Part shown: piece after piece, positions 53,085 through 62,475 of the stretch
Layout: every line of letters starts with the position of its first letter
How positions within the stretch are numbered: position 1 is the first letter of the stretch
Source of the DNA: an uncultured Pedobacter sp.
GTDB lineage: Bacteria; Bacteroidota; Bacteroidia; Sphingobacteriales; Sphingobacteriaceae
Direction: 5' to 3'
Assembly: GCF_913776295.1 (NCBI RefSeq)
Contig: NZ_CAJYOJ010000087.1
Span: forward strand, 62,001 to 126,000
Length of the DNA: 64,000 nucleotides
The notes under the pieces: generated by a model
The model's database searches: none
Seen by the model: only the letters and a program-made list of their open reading frames with translations
Told to the model about the DNA's origin: nothing
Translations under genes and position numbers: made by a program

Positions 53085-55220
53085 ATGAATGTAATAAAAA
53101 AATCGTTCGATTTGGGCGATGGCAGAATTGTAGAAATTGAAACAGGTAAACTGGCTAAACAGGCTGATGGTTCGGTTGTCGTAAAAATGGGCGATACGAT
53201 GTTGCTGGCAACTGTCGTATCTACTGTTGGTGCTAAACCGGGTACTGATTTTTTACCTTTATCGGTTGATTATCAGGAAAAATATGCGGCTACAGGCCGT
53301 ATTCCAGGTGGTTTTTTACGTCGTGAGGCCAGATTATCTGATTACGAGGTATTAATTTCCCGTTTGGTAGACAGGGCTTTGCGTCCACAGTTCCCTTCAG
53401 ATTATCATGCTGATACACAGGTGATGATTTCTTTAATTTCTGCTGATAAAAATATCATGCCAGATTGTTTGGCAGGTTTAGCCGCATCGGCTGCATTATC
53501 AGTTTCTGATATTCCTTTTAATGGTCCAATTTCTGAAGTGCGGGTGGCTAAAATTGACGGTAAACTGGTTATCAATCCATTTGCCAGCGATTTAGAGCGC
53601 GCAACACTCGAATTTATGGTGGCCGGTTCTGCCAACGATATCTGTATGGTGGAAGGTGAGTGCGATGAAATCCAGGAGGATGAAATGGTTGAAGCTTTGA
53701 AATTTGCACATGATGCCATTAAAGTTCAATGCGCAGTTCAGGTTGAATTAACTGAAGCAACAGGCAAGACTGTTAAACGCGAATACAACCACGAAGACCA
53801 TGACGCAGATCTGAAGGCTAAGGTTTACGCCGATACTTACGATAAAGTTTACGCAGTGGCTAAAGCTGGCGGTAACAAAGACGTTCGTAAAGAAGGTTTT
53901 ACCGCGATCATCAACGAATTCTTCGAAGCCATGCCTGAAGATACTGCTGATTTGACCAAAGCATTGGCTAAACATTATTATCATGATGTTCAGTACGATG
54001 CGATCAGAAACTTGTTATTGGATGAAGGCATCCGTTTAGACGGACGTAAAACTACCGAAATCCGTCCGATCTGGAGTGAGGTAGGGTATTTACCTGCTGC
54101 ACACGGTTCTGCCGTATTTACACGTGGCGAAACCCAATCCCTAACTTCGGTTACTTTAGGTGGTAAAGATGATGAGCAAATGATTGATGGTGCTTTCTTT
54201 AATGGCTACCAGAAATTCTTATTGCACTATAATTTCCCTGGTTTCTCTACCGGCGAGGTTAGACCAAACAGAGGTGCTGGCCGTCGCGAAATTGGTCACG
54301 GTAACCTGGCTCAGCGTTCGTTGAAAAAAGTATTGCCACAAGGCGAGGCAAATCCTTACACCATTCGTGTAGTTTCTGATATTTTAGAATCTAACGGTTC
54401 ATCATCAATGGCAACGGTTTGCGCAGGTACTTTAGCATTGATGGATGCAGGTATCAAAATCAAATCTCCGGTTTCGGGTATTGCCATGGGTTTAATTACC
54501 GATGAAAAAACAGGTAAATATGCTATCCTTTCTGATATTTTAGGTGATGAAGATCACTTAGGTGATATGGACTTTAAAGTAACCGGTACCGAAAATGGTA
54601 TCGTTGCCTGCCAGATGGATTTAAAAATCAATGGTTTATCTTACGAAGTATTAACTAAAGCTTTGTTACAGGCTAAAGATGGTCGTTTACATATCTTAAA
54701 TGAAATGAAGAAAACCATCAGTCAGCCTAATGAAGATTACAAACCACACGCGCCGCGTATTGTTTCTTTAACTATTGATAAAGAATTTATCGGTGCAATT
54801 ATTGGCCCTGGAGGTAAAATTATCCAGGAAATGCAACGTGAAACCGGAGCCACCATCTCAATTGAAGAAGTTGAAGGTAAAGGTATTGTTGAAGTATTTG
54901 CCGATAACAAAGCATCAATTGATGCAGCGGTTACCCGTATCCGTAATATCGTTGCCAAACCAGAAATTGGTGAAATTTACCAGGGTAAAGTTAAATCAAT
55001 TATGCCGTTTGGTGCTTTTGTTGAAGTAATGCCAGGCAAAGATGGTTTATTACACATCTCCGAAATTTCATGGGAGCGTTTAGAAACCATGGACGGTGTA
55101 TTGAAAGAAGGTGATAAAATCGAAGTTAAATTGTTAGACATCGATAAACAAGGTAAAATGAAACTTTCACGTAAAGTTTTATTGCCAAGACCAGAAAAAC
55201 CAGCTGCACCAAAAGCATAA
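53085..55220 (+). CDS. pnp: Polyribonucleotide nucleotidyltransferase (PNPase)
   Basis: The 711-residue protein has two RNase PH domains (about 10-230 and 325-550), a helical linker, a KH domain (IDKEFIGAIIGPGGKIIQEM, near 565-585) and a C-terminal S1 domain (GEIYQGKVKSIMPFGAFVEVMPGKDGLLHISEISW). It degrades RNA 3' to 5' with phosphate. A hairpin in its leader may let it control itself. Confidence 0.97.
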   Translation: MNVIKKSFDLGDGRIVEIETGKLAKQADGSVVVKMGDTMLLATVVSTVGAKPGTDFLPLSVDYQEKYAATGRIPGGFLRREARLSDYEVLISRLVDRALRPQFPSDYHADTQVMISLISADKNIMPDCLAGLAASAALSVSDIPFNGPISEVRVAKIDGKLVINPFASDLERATLEFMVAGSANDICMVEGECDEIQEDEMVEALKFAHDAIKVQCAVQVELTEATGKTVKREYNHEDHDADLKAKVYADTYDKVYAVAKAGGNKDVRKEGFTAIINEFFEAMPEDTADLTKALAKHYYHDVQYDAIRNLLLDEGIRLDGRKTTEIRPIWSEVGYLPAAHGSAVFTRGETQSLTSVTLGGKDDEQMIDGAFFNGYQKFLLHYNFPGFSTGEVRPNRGAGRREIGHGNLAQRSLKKVLPQGEANPYTIRVVSDILESNGSSSMATVCAGTLALMDAGIKIKSPVSGIAMGLITDEKTGKYAILSDILGDEDHLGDMDFKVTGTENGIVACQMDLKINGLSYEVLTKALLQAKDGRLHILNEMKKTISQPNEDYKPHAPRIVSLTIDKEFIGAIIGPGGKIIQEMQRETGATISIEEVEGKGIVEVFADNKASIDAAVTRIRNIVAKPEIGEIYQGKVKSIMPFGAFVEVMPGKDGLLHISEISWERLETMDGVLKEGDKIEVKLLDIDKQGKMKLSRKVLLPRPEKPAAPKA

Positions 55221-55228
55221 TTGGCGGT

Positions 55229-55255
55229 CGTTATGCTGAATTTATTTCAGCATCT
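55229..55255. repeat. Dispersed short palindrome after pnp
   Basis: GCTGAATTTATTTCAGC forms a small hairpin, matching GCTGAATTTAGTTCAG at 62319. Confidence 0.55.
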
Positions 55256-55263
55256 CAATAATC

Positions 55264-55299
55264 AAACCCCTTTCAGTTTTTACTGGAAGGGGTTTTTAT
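55264..55299 (+). terminator. Terminator after pnp
   Basis: AAACCCCTTTCAGT pairs with ACTGGAAGGGGTTT (one G-U pair) and is followed by a short T run. Confidence 0.85.
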
Positions 55300-55344
55300 T
55301 GATGGCTATTTTGTTTAACAATGATTTCGTAACTTGCATTACAG

Positions 55345-55524
55345 ATGAAAAAAAATATCAACATCGTAGAAGGGCCTGTTGCTGATTATAAAAAGGCTGA
55401 AGAAGACTTACTTAAAAAGGGCTTATCAAGTAATTATACAGAACGTTTTCACACTATGGCAAGATTGATGAAGCTAAATATGATACTAAAATCTGCTAAA
55501 ATTACTCATAAAAAAATCGAATAA
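55345..55524 (+). CDS. Short protein upstream of the nucleotidyltransferase
   Basis: A 59-residue open frame, MKKNINIVEGPVADYKKAEE onwards, with the helical TERFHTMARLMKLNMILKSAK stretch. It ends 3 bp before the ATG of the nucleotidyltransferase gene. No signal peptide or membrane helix. The tight spacing and matching partner at 51879 argue it is real and likely an antitoxin or regulator of the next gene; the family name is not known to me. Confidence 0.65.
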   Translation: MKKNINIVEGPVADYKKAEEDLLKKGLSSNYTERFHTMARLMKLNMILKSAKITHKKIE

Positions 55525-55527
55525 TAA

Positions 55528-56004
55528 ATGGATGTTTTTGATGATGAAATTTTAAAATTGTGGCGTTCATTGCTGAACAATAATGTTAGCTTTATTATGA
55601 TTGGTGGAGTTGCAACAAATCTTCATGGCTTCCATAGAACAACAGATGATATAGATATTTGGATTAAAGATAATCTTGAGAACAGACAGAATTTACGAGC
55701 TGCATTTAAAGAGTATGGTTTAGGAGATTTCAAAAATTTAGAAACTTTAGTGTTTATTCCAGGTTGGACGGATTTCTATTTGCATAATAGTTTAAGGATG
55801 GATATCATGACTACTGTTAAAGGTTTGGAGGAATTCGGTTTTGATAAGTGCTTAGAATACGCATCTATAGCAACAATTTATGAATTGGAAATCCCTTTTT
55901 TGCATATTAATCAATTAATTGATTCGAAGAAAGCTGCAAATCGACCGAAAGACCATATTGATATAATTGAATTAGAAAATATTAAAAAATTAAGAAACGA
56001 TTAA
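55528..56004 (+). CDS. Nucleotidyltransferase (DUF6036-like)
   Basis: The 158-residue protein has MIGGVATNLHGFHRTTDDIDIWIKDN, the nucleotidyltransferase GG and D-x-D core (about 22-46), and a C-terminal IDSKKAANRPKDHIDIIEL block, as in DUF6036/AbiEii-like enzymes. Such proteins often serve as toxins that modify RNA or protein. The stop is directly followed by the rpe ATG (TAA ATG), so rpe translation may depend on it. Confidence 0.8.
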   Translation: MDVFDDEILKLWRSLLNNNVSFIMIGGVATNLHGFHRTTDDIDIWIKDNLENRQNLRAAFKEYGLGDFKNLETLVFIPGWTDFYLHNSLRMDIMTTVKGLEEFGFDKCLEYASIATIYELEIPFLHINQLIDSKKAANRPKDHIDIIELENIKKLRND

Positions 56005-56676
56005 ATGAAAAACATTATAGCTCCATCCATACTTTCAGCCGATTTTGGGAATTTACAGCGCGACATTGAAATGATTAATCAAAGTGAGGCCGATTGGTTT
56101 CATGTTGACGTGATGGACGGTGTTTTCGTTCCGAATATCTCTTTTGGTTTCCCGGTAATGGCGGCTGTGAAAAAGCACGCTTTTAAACCATTGGATGTAC
56201 ATTTAATGATCGTGGAACCCGATAAATATATTGAGGATTTTGCCAAGGCAGGTGCAAGCAGAATTACGGTGCATTATGAAGCCTGTACCCATTTGCATAG
56301 AACCATACAGCTAATTAAAGCTTCTGGTTGTAAAGCAGGCGTAGCTTTAAACCCGCATACACCTGTTAACTTGCTTCAGGATGTGATAGAAGATCTTGAT
56401 CTGGTGCTAATCATGTCCGTTAATCCGGGTTTCGGGGGGCAGGCGTTTATCCATAATACCTATAAGAAAATCAGGGATCTTAAAGCTCTAGTTCAAGGGG
56501 TAAACGAAAATTTGATTATTGAGGTAGATGGTGGCGTGGGTTTACAGAATATTACTGCATTGGTTTCAGCTGGTGCAAATGCCTTTGTTGCCGGAAATGC
56601 GATTTTTGCCACTGATAATCCGACAGAAACTATTGCTAAAATGAAAAGTCTAACCGCTAGCACAATAAGTATTTAA
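56005..56676 (+). CDS. rpe: Ribulose-phosphate 3-epimerase
   Basis: The 223-residue TIM-barrel enzyme has APSILSADFGNL (start), HVDVMDGVFVPNISFG (metal ligands His and Asp), DVHLMI, and VNPGFGGQAF with EVDGGVG near the end. It interconverts ribulose 5- and xylulose 5-phosphate in the pentose phosphate pathway. It abuts the nucleotidyltransferase stop. Confidence 0.97.
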   Translation: MKNIIAPSILSADFGNLQRDIEMINQSEADWFHVDVMDGVFVPNISFGFPVMAAVKKHAFKPLDVHLMIVEPDKYIEDFAKAGASRITVHYEACTHLHRTIQLIKASGCKAGVALNPHTPVNLLQDVIEDLDLVLIMSVNPGFGGQAFIHNTYKKIRDLKALVQGVNENLIIEVDGGVGLQNITALVSAGANAFVAGNAIFATDNPTETIAKMKSLTASTISI

Positions 56677-56741
56677 TTTAATTACTAAATGTTATATTGC
56701 TAAATTGTTGTCAGTATAAGGCGCAGCGTCTTAATACCTGA

Positions 56742-56749
56742 TATATTTG
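56742..56749 (+). promoter_or_regulatory. Candidate -7 box for the TonB receptor gene
   Basis: TATATTTG lies 14 bp before ATG 56764. It makes the earlier TTG at 56752 an unlikely start. Confidence 0.4.
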
Positions 56750-56763
56750 TCTTGATACGAAAA

Positions 56764-59184
56764 ATGCTCAAATTTCGGCTAATCCTGGTTCTTATAATTG
56801 CTGGTTTCAGCTTTGCTGTAGCACAGCCGTTAGTTAGGGTTTCGGGAATAGTTTATAGTGACGAAAAGTTGCCCCTGGCGCAGGTTACCGTAAGTGTTTT
56901 AGGACAAGCGCAATCTACAGTTACGGATGAATTTGGTATATATACCATTTATTCTAAATCGAAAACGTTTAGTATCAAGTATTCGCTTTTGGGCTACCAG
57001 CCTCAAACAGTGGAGTTTAGTGAACGGATTGGCGCGCGGATTACAAGGCAGGTAAGTTTAATTGCCAACATCAATGAATTGGAGCAGGTTAATATCGCCA
57101 ATAAACAGAATCAGTTAAGTAATACCACTACCCTTAATATCGGTAATTTTTCTGCTATGCCCTTGGTTTCGGGAAATTTTGAAACCATGCTCAAAACCCT
57201 GCCGGGTGTATCTACAAATAACGAATTAAGTGCTCAGTACAGTGTTCGTGGAGGTAACTTTGATGAAAATCTGATTTACATTAATGATGTCGAAATTAAC
57301 AGGCCGGTATTAATCCGTAATGGACAACAGGAGGGGTTGAGCTTTATCAATTCGGATCTGGTAAGTAAGGCAAAATTCTCAGCAGGTGGCTTTGAAGCTA
57401 AATATGGAGACAAACTCTCCTCGGTTTTAGATATCAGGTATGAAAAACCGGATAGTAATCAAACCATCTTAAGTACAAGTTTCTTAAATACCTCATTAAG
57501 CACTAAGCGGATATTCAAACATAGCTTTTTACTTGCAGGTTTGCGGTACAAGAATAATACAAGTGTTTTGATTAAGCAGGACGAAAAAGGAAGCTATAAT
57601 CCTAACTATGCCGATGCACAAGTGCTTTATCAGTATGATTTTTCATCAAAATTTAACATTAGCTTTTTAGGCAATTTCAATGTTGGCCAGTTTAAGTTAT
57701 TGCCTGCCAATCGCGAAACCCAGTTTGGTACCTTAAGCACTAAATTAAAATTTGATGTGGATTATACAGGGCAGGAAATAGATGATTATCAAACTTTTGG
57801 CAGTGCTATTACCGCTGCGTATTCGCCTAAGCCAAATTTAGTAATTAAATTTATAAACAGCTATTTTAGTACTATTGAACGCGAGCGCTTCGATATTAAC
57901 GGGAGCTATATTTTTGCAGAAGTAGATAATAATTTTTACGGAGAAAATTTTGGACAGGTTAGCAAAAGCAGCGGCATAGGTATTTATTATAATTATGGGC
58001 GTAACAGTTTAAACACGAAGGTTTTTACTTCAGAAATAAAGGTAGATCAGAACTTTAACAGTCATGTTTTTTCATGGGGACTAAAACTCGACCAGTCCAG
58101 GTATATTGATCAGCTGAATGAATACAGTTATACCGATTCTGCGGGATATATTTTGCCCAATAATTCAAAAAATATCACTTTACAAAACTTAATTAACGTT
58201 AAGAACAATCTTGACATTAAAAATTATAGCGCTTATATTCAGGATAGTTATTCACTTTCCGGTTTGACGGAGTTACAGCTTGGCTCGCGGGCTACTTACA
58301 GTTCGTTGAGCAAACAATTGCTGATTAGTCCGAGGATGTTAATTGCTTACCGGCCAAGCTCCAATAATAAAATACTGCGTTTTACTGCAGGTATTTATAA
58401 TCAGCCACCCTCGTACCGGACAATCAGAGATTTTTCAGGTATATTAAATATAGGTCAGCAGGCACAGCGTTCTTACAATACTTCGATAGGTTATGATTAT
58501 GCTTTTGACGGTTTTGGAACCCGTTTAAAATTTACTTCTGAGATTTATTTTAAATATTCAGACCGATTAATTCCATACAAAATAGATAACCTGAGAATTA
58601 AATACCTGGCGAATGATGTATCGAATGGTTACGCCTACGGTGCCGACTTTAGTATAGGCGGCGAGTTTGTTAAAGATCTGGTATCTTATTTCAGGATGTC
58701 GGTGATGCATGCCAATGAAGATATTTTGGGCGATAGCTATGTTCAGAATGGAAAGGTAATTTTTCCGGGTTATTTAAAGAGGCCAACAGATCAGCGCCTG
58801 AATTTTTCCATATTTTTTCAGGATAAGCTATTGAACAGCCCCACTTACAAAGTTCACCTTAACGCACTTTATGGCTCACGTTTGCCAATCGGCCCTTCAC
58901 AAACACCCAGGTATTTAGATAAGTTTTACATCCCTTCCTACAAGCGGGTAGATATTGGCTTTTCGAAAGATTTTTTAGATGATGCAGCCGTACATAAACC
59001 AAAATTCCTGGATAGAAATTTTAATTCCGTAATCCTGTTCTTTGAGATTTTTAATATGCTCAACATCAATAACACGGTTTCTTATCTATGGCTAAAAGAT
59101 GTAAATAATGTTCAATACGCGATTCCAAATTATTTAACCGGCAGGCAGTTTAACCTTAAGTTGATTGTAAGGTTGAAAAATTAG
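56764..59184 (+). CDS. TonB-dependent receptor with carboxypeptidase-like domain
   Basis: About 806 residues from ATG 56764. A signal peptide (to about VAQPL) is followed by a carboxypeptidase-regulatory-like beta domain (about 25-105), a plug (MLKTLPGVSTNNELSAQYSVRGGNFDENLIYINDVEI, about 140-180) and a barrel ending QFNLKLIVRLKN. No SusD lies next to it, so it is a stand-alone receptor; such receptors take up iron chelators, vitamins or small peptides. Ligand unknown. Confidence 0.92.
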   Translation: MLKFRLILVLIIAGFSFAVAQPLVRVSGIVYSDEKLPLAQVTVSVLGQAQSTVTDEFGIYTIYSKSKTFSIKYSLLGYQPQTVEFSERIGARITRQVSLIANINELEQVNIANKQNQLSNTTTLNIGNFSAMPLVSGNFETMLKTLPGVSTNNELSAQYSVRGGNFDENLIYINDVEINRPVLIRNGQQEGLSFINSDLVSKAKFSAGGFEAKYGDKLSSVLDIRYEKPDSNQTILSTSFLNTSLSTKRIFKHSFLLAGLRYKNNTSVLIKQDEKGSYNPNYADAQVLYQYDFSSKFNISFLGNFNVGQFKLLPANRETQFGTLSTKLKFDVDYTGQEIDDYQTFGSAITAAYSPKPNLVIKFINSYFSTIERERFDINGSYIFAEVDNNFYGENFGQVSKSSGIGIYYNYGRNSLNTKVFTSEIKVDQNFNSHVFSWGLKLDQSRYIDQLNEYSYTDSAGYILPNNSKNITLQNLINVKNNLDIKNYSAYIQDSYSLSGLTELQLGSRATYSSLSKQLLISPRMLIAYRPSSNNKILRFTAGIYNQPPSYRTIRDFSGILNIGQQAQRSYNTSIGYDYAFDGFGTRLKFTSEIYFKYSDRLIPYKIDNLRIKYLANDVSNGYAYGADFSIGGEFVKDLVSYFRMSVMHANEDILGDSYVQNGKVIFPGYLKRPTDQRLNFSIFFQDKLLNSPTYKVHLNALYGSRLPIGPSQTPRYLDKFYIPSYKRVDIGFSKDFLDDAAVHKPKFLDRNFNSVILFFEIFNMLNINNTVSYLWLKDVNNVQYAIPNYLTGRQFNLKLIVRLKN

Positions 59185-59413
59185 CTGGGGAAAAAATGAA
59201 CCTTTAGTTCCACAACCTAAAGTCGACTTTTTTGCTTTTCAAAACCATTTAAATACCGAATATCTTGATTAAGAGGTTGAATTGTAAAAACTGCAATAAA
59301 GCCCTCGATTTTTAGCTTTTTTTTAACAAAATTTAATTTTTTAGGTAACGATTTTGTAGGCATAACTGCTATAAAAATTTTACATTTACGCCCATAAAAC
59401 ATTATATAATAAC

Positions 59414-60487
59414 ATGAAGCATAATTTTGGCGCAGGCCCTTGTATTTTACCTCAAGAAGTGTTTAAACAAGCCGCTCAGGCTGTTTTAGATTTTAACGAT
59501 GGATTATCGATTTTAGAGATTTCGCACAGGACAACCGAATTTGAGGCAGTTGTTGCAGAAGCTGGTAAGCTGGTAAAAGAATTATTAAATGTGCCATCGG
59601 GTTATTCCGTTTTATTTTTACAAGGGGGTGCAAGTTTACAGTTTGCGATGGTGCCGATGAACTTATTGGGCGATGGACAAACGGCAAGTTATTTAGACAC
59701 TGGTGTTTGGGCAAGCAAAGCTTTGAAAGAAGCTAAATTCATCGGTAATGTAAATGTGGTTGCATCATCGAAAGATGCAAACTATACTTTTATTCCGAAG
59801 GATTTCGAAATCCCTGCTGACAGTGCTTATTTCCATTATACCTCAAATAATACCATTTATGGAACGGAGCTTTTCGAAGTACCTGAAACAAACATTCCGG
59901 TGGTTTGCGATATGTCTTCTGATATCATGAGCCGTGTGATCGATGTTTCTAAATTTGATCTAATTTATGCAGGTGCTCAAAAAAATGTAGGTCCGGCAGG
60001 TTTAACCATTGCTATTGTGAAAAATGAGGTTTTAGGTAAAATCGATCGTAAGATTCCTTCGATGTTGAATTATCAATCACATATTGATAACGACTCCATG
60101 TACAATACGCCTCCGGTTTTTTCAATTTATGTGGCTTTGTTAAACTTACGCTGGTTAAAATCGAAAGGTGGAGTTGCTGAAATTGAAAAAGAAAATAAGC
60201 AAAAAGCTGAGGCACTTTACAGGGAGATCGATCGTAACTCTTTATTTAAAGGAACTTGTGCTGTTGAAGATCGTTCCAGAATGAATATCTGTTTTGTAAT
60301 GGAAAATCCGGAATTGGAAAAACCATTCCTAAAATACGCAGAAGAGCAAGGTATTGTAGGCATTAAAGGCCACAGAAGTGTGGGCGGTTTCCGTGCATCC
60401 ATGTACAATGCTTTACCAATTACAAGTGTACATGCTTTAATTGATGCGATGCAGGCATTCGAGGAAAAACAGTCAAAGGTAAATTAA
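59414..60487 (+). CDS. serC: Phosphoserine aminotransferase
   Basis: The 357-residue PLP enzyme shows NFGAGPCILPQEVFKQA, ISHRTTEFEAV, FLQGGASLQFAMVPMNLL and the PLP Lys of YAGAQKNVGPAGLTI (about 197), and ends GIVGIKGHRSVGGFRASMYNALP. It makes phosphoserine in serine synthesis. It is followed after 77 bp by serA. Confidence 0.97.
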   Translation: MKHNFGAGPCILPQEVFKQAAQAVLDFNDGLSILEISHRTTEFEAVVAEAGKLVKELLNVPSGYSVLFLQGGASLQFAMVPMNLLGDGQTASYLDTGVWASKALKEAKFIGNVNVVASSKDANYTFIPKDFEIPADSAYFHYTSNNTIYGTELFEVPETNIPVVCDMSSDIMSRVIDVSKFDLIYAGAQKNVGPAGLTIAIVKNEVLGKIDRKIPSMLNYQSHIDNDSMYNTPPVFSIYVALLNLRWLKSKGGVAEIEKENKQKAEALYREIDRNSLFKGTCAVEDRSRMNICFVMENPELEKPFLKYAEEQGIVGIKGHRSVGGFRASMYNALPITSVHALIDAMQAFEEKQSKVN

Positions 60488-60564
60488 AAATCAATTATAA
60501 CCGCAGAAGATGATCCGATTATTTAATCGGTGTCATCAATCTAATCTGTGCTATCATACATACA

Positions 60565-61515
60565 ATGATTAAAATATTAGCAAACGACGGAATTGATCCG
60601 ATCGGTAAAGAATTATTAGAAAAAGCAGGTTTTCAGGTGGATACTGAAACTGTTCCCCAAGATCAATTGGCTGAAGCCTTAAAAAATTACGACGCCATTA
60701 CCGTTCGTAGTGCAACAAAAGTTAGAAAAGAACTGATTGATGCTGTACCAAACATCAAATTAATTGGGAGAGGTGGCGTTGGTATGGATAATATTGATGT
60801 AGAATATGCACGCAGTCAGGGTATTGCTGTGGTAAATACGCCAGCAGCTTCTTCTTTATCAGTAGCTGAATTGGTATTTTCTCACTTATTTACTGGTATC
60901 AGGTTTTTACAGGATGCTAATCGCAAAATGCCTGTTGATGGTGCTACCCAGTTTAATAACCTTAAAAAAGCTTACGCTAAAGGAACCGAGTTAAGCGGCA
61001 AAACTATTGGAATTATCGGTTTTGGACGTATCGGTCGTGCGACAGCAAAAGTGGCTTTAGGTTTAGGAATGCGTGTTCTGGCTTATGATTTGTATCCTTC
61101 CGAATCAGAAATCACTTTGGAATTTCAAGGCGGAAAGTCGGTAAGTATTCCGATTAAAACGGTTTCTTTAGATGAAGTGATTTCTGGCAGCGATTTCCTG
61201 AGCTTGCATACACCATTTGCTGACAAACCTATTTTAGGTGCTGAAGAATTTGCCAAAATGAAAAAAGGTGTTGGCATTGTAAACTGTTCCCGTGGTGGAA
61301 CAATTGATGAGCCGGCTCTAATCGAAGCACTAAATACTGGTCAGGTTTCTTTCGCTGGTTTAGATGTTTTTGATAACGAACCTACGCCATTAGCTGAAAT
61401 TTTAACCCATCCAAAAATTTCTTTAACACCGCACATTGGTGCCTCTACGAACGAAGCTCAGGAACGTATCGGTACGGAACTGGCTACCTTGATCATTGAG
61501 CATTTTAAGAAATAA
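60565..61515 (+). CDS. serA: D-3-phosphoglycerate dehydrogenase family
   Basis: The 316-residue enzyme has the D-2-hydroxyacid dehydrogenase plan: GRGGVGMDNIDV, GIIGFGRIGRATAKVALGLGMRVLAYD, NCSRGGTIDE, and the His of LTPHIGAST. It lacks the C-terminal ACT domain of longer SerA forms. Beside serC it should make phosphohydroxypyruvate. It ends at the shared terminator. Confidence 0.93.
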   Translation: MIKILANDGIDPIGKELLEKAGFQVDTETVPQDQLAEALKNYDAITVRSATKVRKELIDAVPNIKLIGRGGVGMDNIDVEYARSQGIAVVNTPAASSLSVAELVFSHLFTGIRFLQDANRKMPVDGATQFNNLKKAYAKGTELSGKTIGIIGFGRIGRATAKVALGLGMRVLAYDLYPSESEITLEFQGGKSVSIPIKTVSLDEVISGSDFLSLHTPFADKPILGAEEFAKMKKGVGIVNCSRGGTIDEPALIEALNTGQVSFAGLDVFDNEPTPLAEILTHPKISLTPHIGASTNEAQERIGTELATLIIEHFKK

Positions 61516-61583
61516 CTTTTAGGTTTTCCCCCTGAACCTGATTCAGGGGATTTATGAAAAGATGCTGAAATGACGAGATTATT

Positions 61584-61613
61584 AAAAAAGACCAATCCAG
61601 AATTGGTCTTTTT
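61584..61613. terminator. Bidirectional terminator after serA
   Basis: AAGACCAAT and ATTGGTCTT pair over a 5-base loop, with A and T runs on either side, between the serA stop and the convergent small ORF. Confidence 0.85.
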
Positions 61614-61759
61614 CAATCTAACGCATTCGTTAGCACCCAGTAACGATAACCCAAAATAGCCTTTTGCCATGAGCTTAACTTATTGGGATCTTTCTTATAT
61701 AAACTGGGCAAGATGGCATTGTTAATTTTAACAAGCGTTTTAAACAGTGCTTTTTTCAT
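61613..61759 (-). CDS. Small 48-residue protein overlapping the upstream gene
   Basis: A reverse frame from ATG 61759 to TGA gives MKKALFKTLVKINNAILPSL and on to LSSWQKAILGYRYWVLTNALD. The composition (amphipathic, Trp and Tyr near the end) and a similar short protein that I recall from Bacteroidota support it. The ATG lies inside the last codons of the 175-residue gene (20-bp overlap), so they are coupled. Function unknown. Confidence 0.6.
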   Translation of the reverse strand: MKKALFKTLVKINNAILPSLYKKDPNKLSSWQKAILGYRYWVLTNALD

Positions 61760-62267
61760 ACCTTTTATATCGTTGTATTTTTTTGTTAAAGAAATAAAAG
61801 CCGCCGGCCATCCCCAGAATTAAAAACGCAATAATATATTTTGATAAGCTACCTTTATTATTTTTCTCCAAATCTTCTTTTAACTGTGCATTCTGATCCT
61901 GTAATTTTTTAATGGTAGCCATATAAGCTTCAATGCGTTCTTGTGAATGATCTGCATTGGCTACTTTCTGCTGATTTTGAAGATCTTTATAATCCATTAG
62001 AATCTTTAATTCTTTAAAAATGTTATTATCTGTCAACACCACCTGACGGAGAATTTCATTTGAATTTTTGATATCTTTTTTGGTTTGCCAGCCAAAAATA
62101 CCCGATCGCTGTGTTAAACTTTCATCATACTGACCAAATTTTGTACTTCGCTCCTGAAGTAAAGCATTTACTTTAACCCGTTGCGCGGCATAAGCTGCAG
62201 AATCCTGTTGTGCAAAAGTTTTAAAACCAAATAAGATCACCGAGAGCAGATAAACATATTTCTTCAT
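61740..62267 (-). CDS. Exported coiled-coil protein with C-terminal membrane helix
   Basis: The 175-residue protein has a signal peptide (to about TFAQ, residue 20), an Ala/Gln/Arg-rich N-region, a long coiled coil (about 85-140, with YMATIKKLQDQNAQLKEDLEKN), and a membrane helix (about 144-162) with a basic tail. It is probably anchored in the inner membrane with the coil in the periplasm. No family is recognised. Cotranscribed with the small ORF downstream. Confidence 0.65.
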   Translation of the reverse strand: MKKYVYLLSVILFGFKTFAQQDSAAYAAQRVKVNALLQERSTKFGQYDESLTQRSGIFGWQTKKDIKNSNEILRQVVLTDNNIFKELKILMDYKDLQNQQKVANADHSQERIEAYMATIKKLQDQNAQLKEDLEKNNKGSLSKYIIAFLILGMAGGFYFFNKKIQRYKRYEKSTV

Positions 62268-62305
62268 GTGCTATAAACGCGAAAAGAATAGAAGTTGTTT
62301 TTATT

Positions 62306-62337
62306 GCATTCCGTCACGCTGAATTTAGTTCAGTGTC
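62306..62337. repeat. Dispersed short palindrome
   Basis: GTCACGCTGAATTTAGTTCAGTG, related to the copy after pnp at 55229-55255. Confidence 0.5.
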
Positions 62338-62475
62338 TTTTTCAAGATAGATGCTGATCACGAAGTACGTATTAGATATTTAAAACAATGAAAACTGCTG
62401 ATTAAATAAATTCAAGCATGACAACCAATTTTATTATTTGCTAAATCTGGCATTGGTTTCTCTGCCTTAACCTTG

